DNA from: Bacteriovorax stolpii
Lineage (GTDB): Bacteria > Bdellovibrionota > Bacteriovoracia > Bacteriovoracales > Bacteriovoracaceae
Reading direction: 5' to 3'
Length of the DNA stretch: 56,217 bases
Assembly (NCBI GenBank): GCA_945905815.1
Contig: CAMDQH010000012.1
Span: 1 to 56,217 of the forward strand
This document shows positions 8,608 through 17,276 of the stretch, piece by piece. Position numbers and translations under genes: made by a program. The notes under the pieces are model-generated. The model saw only the letters and a program-made list of their open reading frames with translations. It was not told the origin of the DNA and did not search any database. The number at the start of each line of letters is the position of its first letter. The first letter of the stretch is position 1.

Positions 8608-9783
8608 ATGCAAACTCGTTGGGACGTTGGCGAACCACATAAGCCAACTATAAATACAAGTACCGAACAGCTCAAGTCAGATCTTCTGACTCTAAACATG
8701 GGTCCGCAGCATCCTGCTACTCACGGAGTTTTAAGAATTGAAATCTGGACTGATTCTGAAATTGTTGCACATGCCATTCCTCACATCGGATACCTTCACC
8801 GCTGCATGGAAAAGCATTGTGAGAATTTAGATTTTCGCGGAGTGATTCCTTTCGTTGATCGCTTGGATTACCTGGCATCAATGAACATGGAGTGGACCTA
8901 CGCCATGACGATTGAAAAGATGCTTGGAACTGAAGTCCCTCGTAGAGCTGAACTTCTTCGTATTTTAACTTGTGAGCTTCAGCGTATAGCCTCTCACTTA
9001 ATGGCCTTCGGTACTTATGCAATCGACTTGGGAGCATTTTCTCCTTTCCTATACGCTTTTGATTATCGTGAAAAAATTCTTCGTTTGTTTGAAGAAGTTT
9101 CTGGCGCTCGTCTCCTATACAACTACATCTGGATTGGTGGTTTATGGAATGACTGGAGTCCCGAGCAAATTAGCCGAGTGACGGCATTCTGTGATGATAT
9201 GGAAGAAGAAGCCAAGAAATACCATGAGCTTCTTTCTATGAATAAAATATTTATTGCGCGAACTGCACATGTTGGTGTGATGAGCGTTCAAGACTGTATT
9301 GATTTCGGTGCTACAGGTCCTATCCTTCGCGGGGCAGGAATGAAATGGGATCTTCGTAAGAATGAACCATATTCACTTTATAGTGAATTTGATTTTGATG
9401 TTCCAGTTGGAACTGGTGAAGTCGGCGAGCCTGGGGACTGCTGGAACCGTTACATCGTTCGTATGAGAGAAGTTGTAGAGTCGATCAAAATCATACGCCA
9501 GGTAATTGAGAAACTTGAGCCAGGTTCAATCATGGGCAAAGTTCCTAAAGTCATGAAGCTTCCTGAAGGTGAAGTTTATTTTCGCTCTGAGTGTCCACGT
9601 GGCGAGCTTGCTTTCCATTTGGTTACGAAGCAAGATTCCAAAGAGCCGTTCCGTTTAAAAGTAAGATCTCCCTGTTTCACACATACATCAATGTTACCGA
9701 GAGTTGCTCCTGGCCAGATGATTGCTGACTTTGTTGCAACTGTAGGATCAATCGATATCGTTTTAGGAGAAATAGACCGATGA
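8608..9783 (+). CDS. nuoD: NADH-quinone oxidoreductase subunit D (NuoD)
   Basis: 391-aa 49-kDa-type subunit that forms the quinone-binding site with NuoB. The N-terminal LNMGPQHPATHGVLRIE motif, the region around GYLHRCMEKHCENL, and the C-terminal end GSIDIVLGEIDR are typical. The paired cysteines that bind nickel in related [NiFe] hydrogenases are absent (the C-terminus ends in the complex I form), so this is a respiratory subunit. Shine-Dalgarno AGAAGG precedes ATG 8608. Overlaps nuoI by 4 bp (ATGA). Confidence 0.96.
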   Translation: MQTRWDVGEPHKPTINTSTEQLKSDLLTLNMGPQHPATHGVLRIEIWTDSEIVAHAIPHIGYLHRCMEKHCENLDFRGVIPFVDRLDYLASMNMEWTYAMTIEKMLGTEVPRRAELLRILTCELQRIASHLMAFGTYAIDLGAFSPFLYAFDYREKILRLFEEVSGARLLYNYIWIGGLWNDWSPEQISRVTAFCDDMEEEAKKYHELLSMNKIFIARTAHVGVMSVQDCIDFGATGPILRGAGMKWDLRKNEPYSLYSEFDFDVPVGTGEVGEPGDCWNRYIVRMREVVESIKIIRQVIEKLEPGSIMGKVPKVMKLPEGEVYFRSECPRGELAFHLVTKQDSKEPFRLKVRSPCFTHTSMLPRVAPGQMIADFVATVGSIDIVLGEIDR

Positions 9784-10289
9784 ATACACAAGTTCACCAC
9801 ACTTCTTCTGTGAAAGAATATTTCGGCGGTCTTTGGGATGGGATCTATTCAAGCCTTAAGGGGATGTGGATCACATTCCGTTATGTTTGGGCAGTAGCAC
9901 CCGTCTCGATTGAATATCCTGAGGTTCGTGAAGTCCTTCCTGAGCGAGCTCGTATGCGTTTATTTAACGATGCACTTAACTGTATCAGTTGCACTCAGTG
10001 TGCAATGGCATGTCCAGTAGATTGCATTTACATCGCTTCTGAGAAACTTCCAGAAGGATCAGAGATTAAAAAAACCAGCAATGGTCAGGCGATTCGTTTG
10101 CATTTAACACAATTCACGATTGATACGGCCCTTTGTTGTTACTGCGGTCTTTGTACAACTGTATGTCCTACAGAGTGTCTGACTCATTCTCATGATTATG
10201 AGTTCTCAGCCTATACAATTGATTCAATGAAATATGATTATCTGGCGCCCGATATCGTGGCGTGGAGAGATCGAATCGTTAAAGCTTAA
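9780..10289 (+). CDS. nuoI: NADH-quinone oxidoreductase subunit I (NuoI)
   Basis: 169-aa ferredoxin-like subunit carrying clusters N6a and N6b. Two CxxCxxCxxxCP motifs are present: Cys68/71/74/78 (CISCTQCAMACP) and Cys119/122/125/129 (CCYCGLCTTVCP). The N-terminal about 45 residues form the membrane-associated helix that contacts the membrane arm. Last gene of the cluster: the next gene is convergent with only a 3-bp gap, and nuoH, nuoJ-N, nuoE, nuoF and nuoG are not in the window. Confidence 0.95.
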   Translation: MNTQVHHTSSVKEYFGGLWDGIYSSLKGMWITFRYVWAVAPVSIEYPEVREVLPERARMRLFNDALNCISCTQCAMACPVDCIYIASEKLPEGSEIKKTSNGQAIRLHLTQFTIDTALCCYCGLCTTVCPTECLTHSHDYEFSAYTIDSMKYDYLAPDIVAWRDRIVKA

Positions 10290-10292
10290 AAC

Positions 10293-10613
10293 TTATTGGG
10301 CCTTAACGTATTCCAGAACCATTTGGTTATTCTTGATCTTTCCTCTGAAATTCACCGGGGTCTGGCTATTCATGGAACGAATGGCAATGAACTCAAGCGC
10401 AGAGTATGAACTGTAAATGCTTACTATGTTGGCCTTTCCGTTAACGATAATTAAATCGGGAGTTCCTCTCTTGATTACTCCCACTTGATTTGTCGCTGTC
10501 GCATTTCCATCTGATAGGGCAGAATTTGCTTGAAGTTCTCTCGTGGAAATACTGACGTTGTTTCCACAGGAAAAAATTAAGAATAAAGATAGAATTAAAA
10601 ACTTAGTTTCCAT
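10293..10613 (-). CDS. small lipoprotein, unknown function
   Basis: 106 aa from ATG 10613 (a GTG immediately before it is an alternative). The signal ends in LIFSC, giving lipid-modified Cys16. The mature part is polar at first (Ser/Asn/Ala-rich), then has short strands (IIVNGKANIVSIYSSYSALE), suggesting a small beta domain. No family is recognised. The start overlaps the upstream gene's end by 11 bp, so the two are coupled; the 3' end lies 3 bp from nuoI, convergent and without a terminator. Confidence 0.6.
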   Translation of the reverse strand: METKFLILSLFLIFSCGNNVSISTRELQANSALSDGNATATNQVGVIKRGTPDLIIVNGKANIVSIYSSYSALEFIAIRSMNSQTPVNFRGKIKNNQMVLEYVKAQ

Positions 10614-11001
10614 CACTTACGGTCCCATCAATTTTCAGTTTACCATCTTCTTCAATCACTACAAACTGAGATTGATGTGTGGGAGATTCTTTTACTTTCT
10701 CTTCAGTATTAACATTCGCAAAAAATATTTTCCCTGTTTTACTTTTTTTCCATTTACGAAGGAGGGAGCCGAGACCTTTTTTTTCTTTTACTTTGGGAAG
10801 TTCTTTTACTTTTAATACGAATTCTTCTTTGCCACCGTTATCGGTCAAAAATTTTTTCGTAAAGACTTCATCGACGAGTTCAACTTTATGTTGTTGGATT
10901 ACCTTGTCGTAATTTTCGAAGAGTTCTTTCATCGCCTTATCATCTGAAGCGTAAAGATTTAGAGACAAGATGCATATTAAAGCTATTAGTTGAAATCGCA
11001 T
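10603..11001 (-). CDS. small exported protein, unknown function
   Basis: 132 aa with a signal peptide (ALICILSLNLYAS, cleavage about residue 19). The mature protein is Lys/Glu-rich, with a predicted helix (KAMKELFENYDKVIQQHKVE) and a C-terminal strand region (SQFVVIEEDGKLKIDGTV). The layout resembles small periplasmic proteins with a SnoaL/outer-membrane carrier-like fold, but no family is identified. It overlaps the amidase gene upstream by 16 bp and the lipoprotein downstream by 11 bp. Confidence 0.58.
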   Translation of the reverse strand: MRFQLIALICILSLNLYASDDKAMKELFENYDKVIQQHKVELVDEVFTKKFLTDNGGKEEFVLKVKELPKVKEKKGLGSLLRKWKKSKTGKIFFANVNTEEKVKESPTHQSQFVVIEEDGKLKIDGTVSDGN

Positions 11002-11813
11002 CCGTATCCTTTCGCCAATGTCTTAATCTGGCCAATATAACTTTTAATCGTTCCGGGACAACTTGTATCGTGATAGTAGTTATGCCACTTGATATATTTC
11101 ATACGTGGGTATTTCTTTTGAAGTTGGCATGAAAGTCTCGCTATCATGTCTTGCGTTTTATCTGTTGGATATCTTGGGGCCCTCTTTGAATAGCCACCAG
11201 GATTGTTTTTAGCAAAAGGTGCATAGTTCCCGTTAATCACCACACCAATAGTCGTAACGTTGGCCTTAATCTTTCCATTTTTTACTAAAGTCGCATCAAA
11301 TGTAGGAACTTCGTTTTCTTTTCCACACAGAATTTTTTTATCCGCCCAAATTTTTGCTTGTTCAGAATCCATGGGAATAAATACGTTTGAACCTGCATGA
11401 GCTCCAGCTATTTCTATTGGTCTCCCATCAGTCACTAAGGGAGTTGGGACCGTTGCACCCTTGTAGGGAGAATTTATGACATAGGTATAAGCAATCATAT
11501 ACCAGGGATCAGTAGCTGTGCCGCGGGCAAGGTGGAGTTCATTTATATATGCTGGTGTTGCTGACGAACTGGTTTCAGAGTGATGAATAACAACTGTATC
11601 TACCATTTCTGGCGGTCTCATACAGAAAGATGCTTTGGTATTTCGAGTGTAATCTTGTTTTGCAATATCAATTAATTCGAGCGGCCACTCGGGATTAACA
11701 TCAGAAGGATATTCCATTATTTGGTTCATATCAGGCACCGAAACAAATCCTAAATCATACGCATGTAAGAGTAGTGATTGGGAAAATAGAATGATTAAAA
11801 ATAGTCCTTTCAC
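10986..11813 (-). CDS. exported N-acetylmuramoyl-L-alanine amidase (Amidase_2/PGRP fold)
   Basis: 275 aa with a signal peptide (ending LLLHAYD, about residue 18). The T7-lysozyme-type zinc site is recognisable: His77 in VVIHHSE, and His244 and Cys252 in KWHNYYHDTSCPG. The His-to-Cys spacing of 8 equals that of T7 lysozyme. The central GAHAGSNVF and TIGVVINGN segments also fit the fold. It should cleave the bond between MurNAc and the stem peptide in the periplasm or in prey/other walls. First gene of a three-gene overlapping operon with two small envelope proteins, which might modulate it (inference). Confidence 0.88.
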   Translation of the reverse strand: MKGLFLIILFSQSLLLHAYDLGFVSVPDMNQIMEYPSDVNPEWPLELIDIAKQDYTRNTKASFCMRPPEMVDTVVIHHSETSSSATPAYINELHLARGTATDPWYMIAYTYVINSPYKGATVPTPLVTDGRPIEIAGAHAGSNVFIPMDSEQAKIWADKKILCGKENEVPTFDATLVKNGKIKANVTTIGVVINGNYAPFAKNNPGGYSKRAPRYPTDKTQDMIARLSCQLQKKYPRMKYIKWHNYYHDTSCPGTIKSYIGQIKTLAKGYGCDFN

Positions 11814-11887
11814 GGTAGCCTTTTAGAACCTTATCGGAAAGCTCGGGTAAAGCTTGAGCATGATTAATTTGGACTAATTAAAATTTC

Positions 11888-11917
11888 TTGAGAAATCGTA
11901 TAGATGCGTTATATGAT
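11888..11917 (+). promoter_or_regulatory. candidate sigma70-type promoter for the DUF962 gene
   Basis: TTGAGA (11888-11893), an 18-bp spacer and TATGAT (11912-11917) lie 17 bp before the start codon. Both hexamers are close to consensus (TATGAT is 5/6). The Shine-Dalgarno AAGAGGG follows. Confidence 0.5.
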
Positions 11918-11934
11918 ATAAAAAAGAGGGCATA

Positions 11935-12237
11935 ATGGAATTCAAGACCTTTGCTGATTTTTATCCATTCTATCTTAGAGAACACACTCATATTATGTGT
12001 AGAAAACTCCATTTTTTGGGGACTTGCGGAGTTATTGCGGTTCTTTTACTCTTCTTTTTTACCGGAAATCCAATGCTTCTTATTTTACTTCCAATCATTG
12101 GTTACGGTTTTGCTTGGACGGGACATTTTGTTTACGAGAAAAACCGTCCGGCCACTTTCAAGCATCCCTTTTATAGTCTGCTCGGAGACTTTAGAATGTT
12201 TTGGGATATCTTGGTAGGTCGATTAAAAGCTTTCTAA
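11935..12237 (+). CDS. DUF962/Mpo1-like membrane protein
   Basis: 100 aa with two TM segments (about 26-43 and 45-62). The family pattern is clear: F-x-x-FYPFYLREHTH near the start, HFLGT at the first TM, and WTGHFVYEKNRPATFKHP after the second. The conserved His residues (about 18, 26, 63 and 73) match those that bind iron in yeast Mpo1, a dioxygenase that shortens 2-hydroxy fatty acids. In bacteria the substrate is unknown. A good Shine-Dalgarno (AAGAGGG) and promoter precede it. Its end overlaps the convergent permease gene by 4 bp. Confidence 0.85.
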   Translation: MEFKTFADFYPFYLREHTHIMCRKLHFLGTCGVIAVLLLFFFTGNPMLLILLPIIGYGFAWTGHFVYEKNRPATFKHPFYSLLGDFRMFWDILVGRLKAF

Positions 12238-13022
12238 GAACTCGCACTTGAATAAACTCTCAGTCCTTTTTTCCAAACAAATAGCATTACCATCCAAAGC
12301 CCGATTGTGACTGACATGAGATGTAGGAATGTTGGCCAATGAAATTTTTCTATAAACAATCGTGCAGGAAAAGACGCAATCAAAGCAAAAGGTAAAAGGA
12401 TTGTGAAGACAACTCTTAGCCAGCCTTTATAAATTTTATCAGGTCTCTCCATGGCAATTCCCATTGAAAAAAACAAATCCATGAAACCTTTCGAGCTCTG
12501 GGTCCAAAAAACAGGAAGAATCATCAACATCTGACAGCAGTAATAAATAAGAGTTCCATTCAAAATTAGGGCGATAAGTAGAACAACTTCCCAGATAGAA
12601 AAAGTTTGAGAGTACGTTGAAAGAGCATAGGTCATAATCCCACTAGCGATAATAAGATTCATAAATGAATTTGCCGAAAACTCCTTCAAGGAAAGAAAAA
12701 ACAAAGGAGAAACAGGGCGTATCAAATGATAATCAAGCTCGCCTTTATTTATATGATGAGGAAGCCACCACATATTGCTTGAAAATACTGTCATGCCAAT
12801 GGCGTCCACAAGAAGATAACAAGACACAAAAATCATCATTTGTTCTTGAGTCCAACCGGCCACAAGGGGAGTATGAAGAAAGATCACTTTGAAAAACATG
12901 ATATTCACAGCGTAGTAGAGAATGTCCATGACAATTCTAAACGTAAAATCGAGGCGAAATTCCATCGCCTTCGAAAATGAAAAGCGTAAAAAGTGAAGAT
13001 AAAGGTTGAGGTAACGTTTCAT
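12234..13022 (-). CDS. ABC-2 type exporter permease (COG3694 type)
   Basis: 262 aa with six predicted TM segments. It matches the permease that pairs with the COG4587 permease and COG4586 ATPase: KAMEFRLDFTFRIVMDILYY near the start and WLRVVFTILLPFALIASFP near the end. Third gene of the exporter unit, overlapping the second permease by 4 bp. The substrate of these exporters is generally unassigned. Confidence 0.83.
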   Translation of the reverse strand: MKRYLNLYLHFLRFSFSKAMEFRLDFTFRIVMDILYYAVNIMFFKVIFLHTPLVAGWTQEQMMIFVSCYLLVDAIGMTVFSSNMWWLPHHINKGELDYHLIRPVSPLFFLSLKEFSANSFMNLIIASGIMTYALSTYSQTFSIWEVVLLIALILNGTLIYYCCQMLMILPVFWTQSSKGFMDLFFSMGIAMERPDKIYKGWLRVVFTILLPFALIASFPARLFIEKFHWPTFLHLMSVTIGLWMVMLFVWKKGLRVYSSASS

Positions 13023-13822
13023 ATGCCCACACTGGTATATTTATGCTGGCCACGTTTCCAAACAAGTTTCACGAATTCCACAAAAACAATAATCCAAACA
13101 CTCAGGATGAGAACTCCCTTGCCCATTTCTCCCAATGTCGAGAGTCCCATAATTGTTCTTGCAGGCAAACTGATCAAATAGGGAAAAGGTGTCCATTCAA
13201 GGGCCGCTTGTGTCCAACTGGGAAGAAACGTGAGCGGTATTAAGCCGCCTCCAAAAAAAGAAGTAAAAAATCGAAGCATAACTATGAGTGACCAAACATT
13301 GTCTGCCCAAAGTGAAATCATTTCGATTAATAGCGCCATCATGACGTAAGTTGTCGCCGCTAGAAAAAAAAGACCAATCCCCATGAGCAAATTTCCAAAA
13401 TCAGTAAACGTAAATGCGGCTTGTGCGATAAAAATTCTGAATAGGGTGTATATTATTAAAAGCTGAAAAGCATAAAACATACTGTACGTGAGATAGGTTG
13501 TCGTCTTGTATTGAAAAACAGATAGTGGGTAAAGAAGATATCTTGTGAAAGTACCTTCATAAATTTCCCGAGCAAGAAATCCTACGCTTTCACCAGTAAG
13601 GATCCGCGTACCAATTGGAACGATGAGATAATAAAGACTCATCATCTCAAGCGTAAATCCCTGCATTTCGGTTACACCTTGAGCGTCAAAGATCATTTGC
13701 CACAAGGCCCGGGCCACCAAAAGTTGGATAAGAGTCTGTCCTAGAAAGGTAATCCAGAAATCAGATCGATAGGCCAAAATTTTTCGAAGCTCCATGGCAA
13801 CGACATGTCTCCACCATTTCAT
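13019..13822 (-). CDS. ABC-2 type exporter permease (COG4587 type)
   Basis: 267 aa with about six TM segments. The N-terminal amphipathic stretch (MELRKILAYRSDFWITFLGQ) is typical of ABC-2 permeases. The loop YEGTFTRYLLYPLS corresponds to the conserved substrate-side segment of the family. It overlaps both neighbours by 4 bp, so ATPase and both permeases are translationally coupled and presumably form a heterodimeric exporter. Substrate unknown. Confidence 0.83.
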   Translation of the reverse strand: MKWWRHVVAMELRKILAYRSDFWITFLGQTLIQLLVARALWQMIFDAQGVTEMQGFTLEMMSLYYLIVPIGTRILTGESVGFLAREIYEGTFTRYLLYPLSVFQYKTTTYLTYSMFYAFQLLIIYTLFRIFIAQAAFTFTDFGNLLMGIGLFFLAATTYVMMALLIEMISLWADNVWSLIVMLRFFTSFFGGGLIPLTFLPSWTQAALEWTPFPYLISLPARTIMGLSTLGEMGKGVLILSVWIIVFVEFVKLVWKRGQHKYTSVGI

Positions 13823-14745
13823 GTTGGTCTGACACCGTTGCGCATAATGGATTCAATTACATCTTCAATCGATGGATCTTGAATATTTAAATCCAGAACA
13901 TCATTTTCTTCAAAAATCTGATGGGTTTTTGAAGAGAGCTCATGTCTTGGTATGCTTACTTTAAAAGTTTTATCCTGAGTCGTTACGCTTAATACTTTTT
14001 CATCACCCATCATGCTCTGAATGTTACTTAATGATCCATCATAAACGAATTGACCCTCTTTAATTATCACAACGCGAGGACAAAGTTCCTTTATGTCTTC
14101 CATATAATGCGAAGTAAGGATGGTGATAGGTTTAAACTCTGTTTGATATTGACGCAAAAAAACACGTACTGCTTTTTGGGCAGAAATATCGAGACCGATT
14201 GTAGGTTCATCTAAAAAAATAACTTTAGGGTTGTGAAGAAGAGCGGCCATGAGTTCAACTTTCATTCTTTCACCAAGAGAAAGTTTTCTTACCTGAGTTT
14301 TTAGCTGATCTTTAATCATCAATGTTTCGGCCAAGAATTCAATGTTGTATTTATATTGCGCCTGGGGAATCTGGTAAATTTCTTTTAAAAGCAGAAAACT
14401 ATCGAGCGCAGGTAAATCCCACCAGACTTGATTCTTTTGGCCCATGATCAGGGCCATCTGACGTCTGTATTCATTGGATCTTTCCCAAGGAACATATCCC
14501 ATCACGGTAGCTTCACCAGAGCTTGGATGAACGATGCCGGAAAGTATTTTAATGAGTGTCGTTTTACCAGCACCGTTGGCACCAATAAGCCCAATAATCT
14601 CACCCGGATTGATTTCAAGATTAACTGACTTTAGTGCGTCTTTAGTACGAACCTCGCGAGAAAAAAGTGACTTGAATGAACCCTTGAGTCCTGGCTCTTT
14701 TACGTGTGAAGTAAATGTCTTGCGGAGATGTTTCACCTGAATCAT
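13819..14745 (-). CDS. ABC-2 exporter ATP-binding protein (COG4586 type)
   Basis: 308-aa ATPase. Walker A is GLIGANGAGKTTL (about 52-64), the signature is LSLGERMKVEL (LSLGE in place of LSGGQ, as in this subfamily), and Walker B is VIFLDEPTIGLD. The N-terminal extension before the first strand and the C-terminal domain of about 80 residues are usual for COG4586 proteins. It overlaps the upstream methyltransferase by 4 bp and the permease by 4 bp. It powers the heterodimeric exporter encoded after it. Confidence 0.9.
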   Translation of the reverse strand: MIQVKHLRKTFTSHVKEPGLKGSFKSLFSREVRTKDALKSVNLEINPGEIIGLIGANGAGKTTLIKILSGIVHPSSGEATVMGYVPWERSNEYRRQMALIMGQKNQVWWDLPALDSFLLLKEIYQIPQAQYKYNIEFLAETLMIKDQLKTQVRKLSLGERMKVELMAALLHNPKVIFLDEPTIGLDISAQKAVRVFLRQYQTEFKPITILTSHYMEDIKELCPRVVIIKEGQFVYDGSLSNIQSMMGDEKVLSVTTQDKTFKVSIPRHELSSKTHQIFEENDVLDLNIQDPSIEDVIESIMRNGVRPT

Positions 14746-15953
14746 AACTTCTCCAAAACTAAACCTTTAAGGTAGTTACCTTCCGGGAAGCCTTTTAGAG
14801 TTGGGCAGTCTTGTCCGAGAGATACCCGTGCACTCAAATTGTAATGGAGTTTTAATTCACCAAGAATATCCTGTATCGTCCTCTCAAATTTTTGGTTTGT
14901 AACCTGATGGGTGTTGAGGAAAATAACCATATGGCCTTTGGGATTCAAAACTTTATCCATTTTTGAAATCAAATCTTTATAACTTTTGATGGCGGAAGTT
15001 CTTTTGTCCCCGTCAGTTGATGATGACGGTGGATCACATATAATGAAATCGAATTTTCTCTCTTCGTTTCGCAGTTTCACTAAGGCCTCTTCAACACTCA
15101 TGGTGAGCGCTTCGTGTTGGGTTGAGTTTAATTCAGGATTAAGACCCAGATTCTGCTGAAGCCATTCAATGTATTTTGGAGAGAGATCTACGGATGTGAC
15201 TTGTTTTGCACCAAGCTTCATTGCCCATAACGAAAATGCACCAGTGTAACTGTAGAGATTAAGTACACTTGAATCATGATGGATATATTTTTTTAAAACA
15301 TATCGGACAGAACTCATGTCTGTATATAGCCCATAATCGTAGGAACTGCCTAAGCGAATAAGGTACTGCAATCCAAATTCTTGAATGTGAAACTCATCTC
15401 TTCTGCCAGCGTCAGTGGAGTTAACAGGCAGCTTTTGCAATTCGCGTGTTTCTCCTCTAAGCTGTAACCAAATGTTCTCATCTTTCATCTCAGGAAAAAC
15501 TTCCTGTACTGTCGTTTGAATCACTGTCTTATAGCGATTCCAAAAACTCGTATAAAATTGAATCAGTACGCGGTCTTTCAGTTTAAGTATAAAAATACCA
15601 GGCAATTGATCTGCTTCGCCAAAAACCAAATAATAATTATCCCGCTCTTTAAGGGCCGGTTCTTTCAATCTTTTTTCAAAAGCCAAATCGAGTCTTGCCT
15701 GAAGACCGGCCGTAAAATGCTCGGCTTCACGATCAAATGGATATTTAGTTGTCCAGACTCTCGCTTTCACGTTTTTATGATTTGGATCGTGTAAGAGTAG
15801 TGCCATAGGACGTTTTCGATCATCCATCGCAATCACAAATTCACTTTGTCTGGGAAAGCGATTTGAGAAATTATCTGGGGTTATCCACGGGTGGCCCGCC
15901 CGAATCAATTTAATTGAAATCGGATGGATTAGGCATTCAGGAATTTTTTCCAT
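14742..15953 (-). CDS. SAM-dependent methyltransferase, RlmI-like (PUA-like plus class I MTase)
   Basis: 403 aa. The N-terminal about 75 residues (HPISIKLIRAGHPWITPDNF) look like the PUA-like domain of RlmI/RlmK proteins. The Rossmann methyltransferase domain follows: SAM motif I is VLNLYSYTGAFSLWAMKLGA, motif II is VTSVDLS, and motif IV is FIICDPPSSS. RlmI makes m5C1962 in 23S rRNA in E. coli; the substrate here is inferred. It is coupled by 4 bp to the ABC exporter ATPase downstream. Confidence 0.82.
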   Translation of the reverse strand: MEKIPECLIHPISIKLIRAGHPWITPDNFSNRFPRQSEFVIAMDDRKRPMALLLHDPNHKNVKARVWTTKYPFDREAEHFTAGLQARLDLAFEKRLKEPALKERDNYYLVFGEADQLPGIFILKLKDRVLIQFYTSFWNRYKTVIQTTVQEVFPEMKDENIWLQLRGETRELQKLPVNSTDAGRRDEFHIQEFGLQYLIRLGSSYDYGLYTDMSSVRYVLKKYIHHDSSVLNLYSYTGAFSLWAMKLGAKQVTSVDLSPKYIEWLQQNLGLNPELNSTQHEALTMSVEEALVKLRNEERKFDFIICDPPSSSTDGDKRTSAIKSYKDLISKMDKVLNPKGHMVIFLNTHQVTNQKFERTIQDILGELKLHYNLSARVSLGQDCPTLKGFPEGNYLKGLVLEKL

Positions 15954-15954
15954 T

Positions 15955-16254
15955 TTACTGCTTTAAATTGTTTACCTGTTCTTCAGTTTTATCCAGAAGA
16001 CGCAAAAGTATATTGGTAGCGAGATAAGGGTTTTTTAAATGATCTGTGAGCTTGAGATTATTCATGATCTGCTGACATTCAGAGGTGATATCTGGATTAA
16101 ACGGATCGAAATTATTTCCCAAGTATTTAAGCTTTGTCATTATAAGCTCGGCTTCCAGGACGCCAGTCGCCAACAACATTTTCTCAAATTCCATGACGAA
16201 ATTTTCAGTGCTTTCTCTAGTAGGAGCGGTAGTTTGTTTCTGAAGTGAATTCAT
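15955..16254 (-). CDS. small helical protein, unknown function
   Basis: 99 aa, no signal peptide and no TM segment. Predicted almost all helical (FVMEFEKMLLATGVLEAELI, then a Leu-rich C-terminal helix). It contains no recognised motif. One base separates its stop from the methyltransferase start, so it leads the operon that includes the methyltransferase and the ABC exporter. The gap to the divergent gene at 16333 is 78 bp and should contain both promoters, but no convincing hexamers are seen. Confidence 0.6.
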   Translation of the reverse strand: MNSLQKQTTAPTRESTENFVMEFEKMLLATGVLEAELIMTKLKYLGNNFDPFNPDITSECQQIMNNLKLTDHLKNPYLATNILLRLLDKTEEQVNNLKQ

Positions 16255-16332
16255 AAGATTAAAATTATGACATTGAGTTGCATGCTGTCAATTAAACGGT
16301 AAATAACAGTAACAATTTTCTAAGGCAAAACC

Positions 16333-17205
16333 ATGTTTTCTTACATAATTTACCCTTTATTCATTTTTAGTCTTGTTTATTGGATTGAATCTAAACCGAT
16401 AGTTATGACTAACCCATTGAATCTTAAGAGAAGTGCAGCCGAAGAATTGGAGGACTGGCTCAAGCGATTCAATTGGGGCAACCGGCAGGAGCTTCAGGCG
16501 CCAGGAAGGCTACCCATTTACAAATTTTACACAGAAGTCGTCGAAATTCTTCTCTCTCTGGCCCGAAAAATGGGAGGGAGCTATCAAGATTCATTGCTAT
16601 TTTTGCGTGAAGGGCTACAGGCCGACAGACAGTTTGAAAAAAAATTAAAAGAAATCGTTCTTGGAACATGGTTGCAGATGGGAATGATGGTTGTCCTTAC
16701 ATGGAGTTTTATTTTAGGAGCTCTTTTTTTGGTAGACGTCAAAATAAGCATCATGAAGTTAGTTTTAATTGCATTATGGCAGGGGATTGGTCTTTGCCTT
16801 CTACCTTTGGTTGTTTCCTATTTTCGTAAAAAATTCTTTGGCGATATTGGTAAACTTTGGAAGATGCTTTATGTTTTACGATCCTTGATCAAAGTTCCTC
16901 TTTCAAGAACTGAAATTCTAACGATTGCCGGAGTCGCTGAGATTAAAACCATTCAACAGAAATCATTGATTCACATTGTAGATAAATTAAAAGAAACATG
17001 TCAGAAGGCCCTCCAGATGGGGGGGAGTTATGAAGAAGAAGTTTTAACTCTCATGAGTGAACTTAGGTTCCAAGAAAAATGGCATTTCGAACTTTTTGAA
17101 AAGCGACTCATGGTGATAAAACTCGGTTTAATGTCGATTTTCTTTTTACCATCGTATCTAGCGTTCATTTTTTTACTTTTAGGTGACCTTTTGACTCTAA
17201 TGTAG
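16333..17205 (+). CDS. membrane protein, probable T2SF/TadC-like pilus assembly protein
   Basis: 290 aa with TM segments at about 2-17, 112-132, 140-162 and 262-288, and a cytoplasmic helical region between the third and fourth. That order is the GspF/TadB-TadC domain plan: two TMs, a helical bundle, a C-terminal TM. The stretch EEEVLTLMSELRFQEKWHFE before the last TM resembles the family's conserved region. Context supports it, because a CpaF-like ATPase, a CpaC-like secretin and a Flp-like pilin follow within 6 kb. Family assignment is tentative; ettA starts 71 bp downstream. Confidence 0.52.
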   Translation: MFSYIIYPLFIFSLVYWIESKPIVMTNPLNLKRSAAEELEDWLKRFNWGNRQELQAPGRLPIYKFYTEVVEILLSLARKMGGSYQDSLLFLREGLQADRQFEKKLKEIVLGTWLQMGMMVVLTWSFILGALFLVDVKISIMKLVLIALWQGIGLCLLPLVVSYFRKKFFGDIGKLWKMLYVLRSLIKVPLSRTEILTIAGVAEIKTIQQKSLIHIVDKLKETCQKALQMGGSYEEEVLTLMSELRFQEKWHFELFEKRLMVIKLGLMSIFFLPSYLAFIFLLLGDLLTLM

Positions 17206-17276
17206 AGCAACAATCTTTTACAGACTGAATCCATTCTGCTTTAATGGGGCTTCTAAAAATTCAAAGGAAAGCTCCC

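Noticed and set aside
8608-9783. NuoD-like protein as a [NiFe] hydrogenase subunit
   Set aside because: The nickel-binding Cys pairs are missing and the C-terminus is the complex I form.
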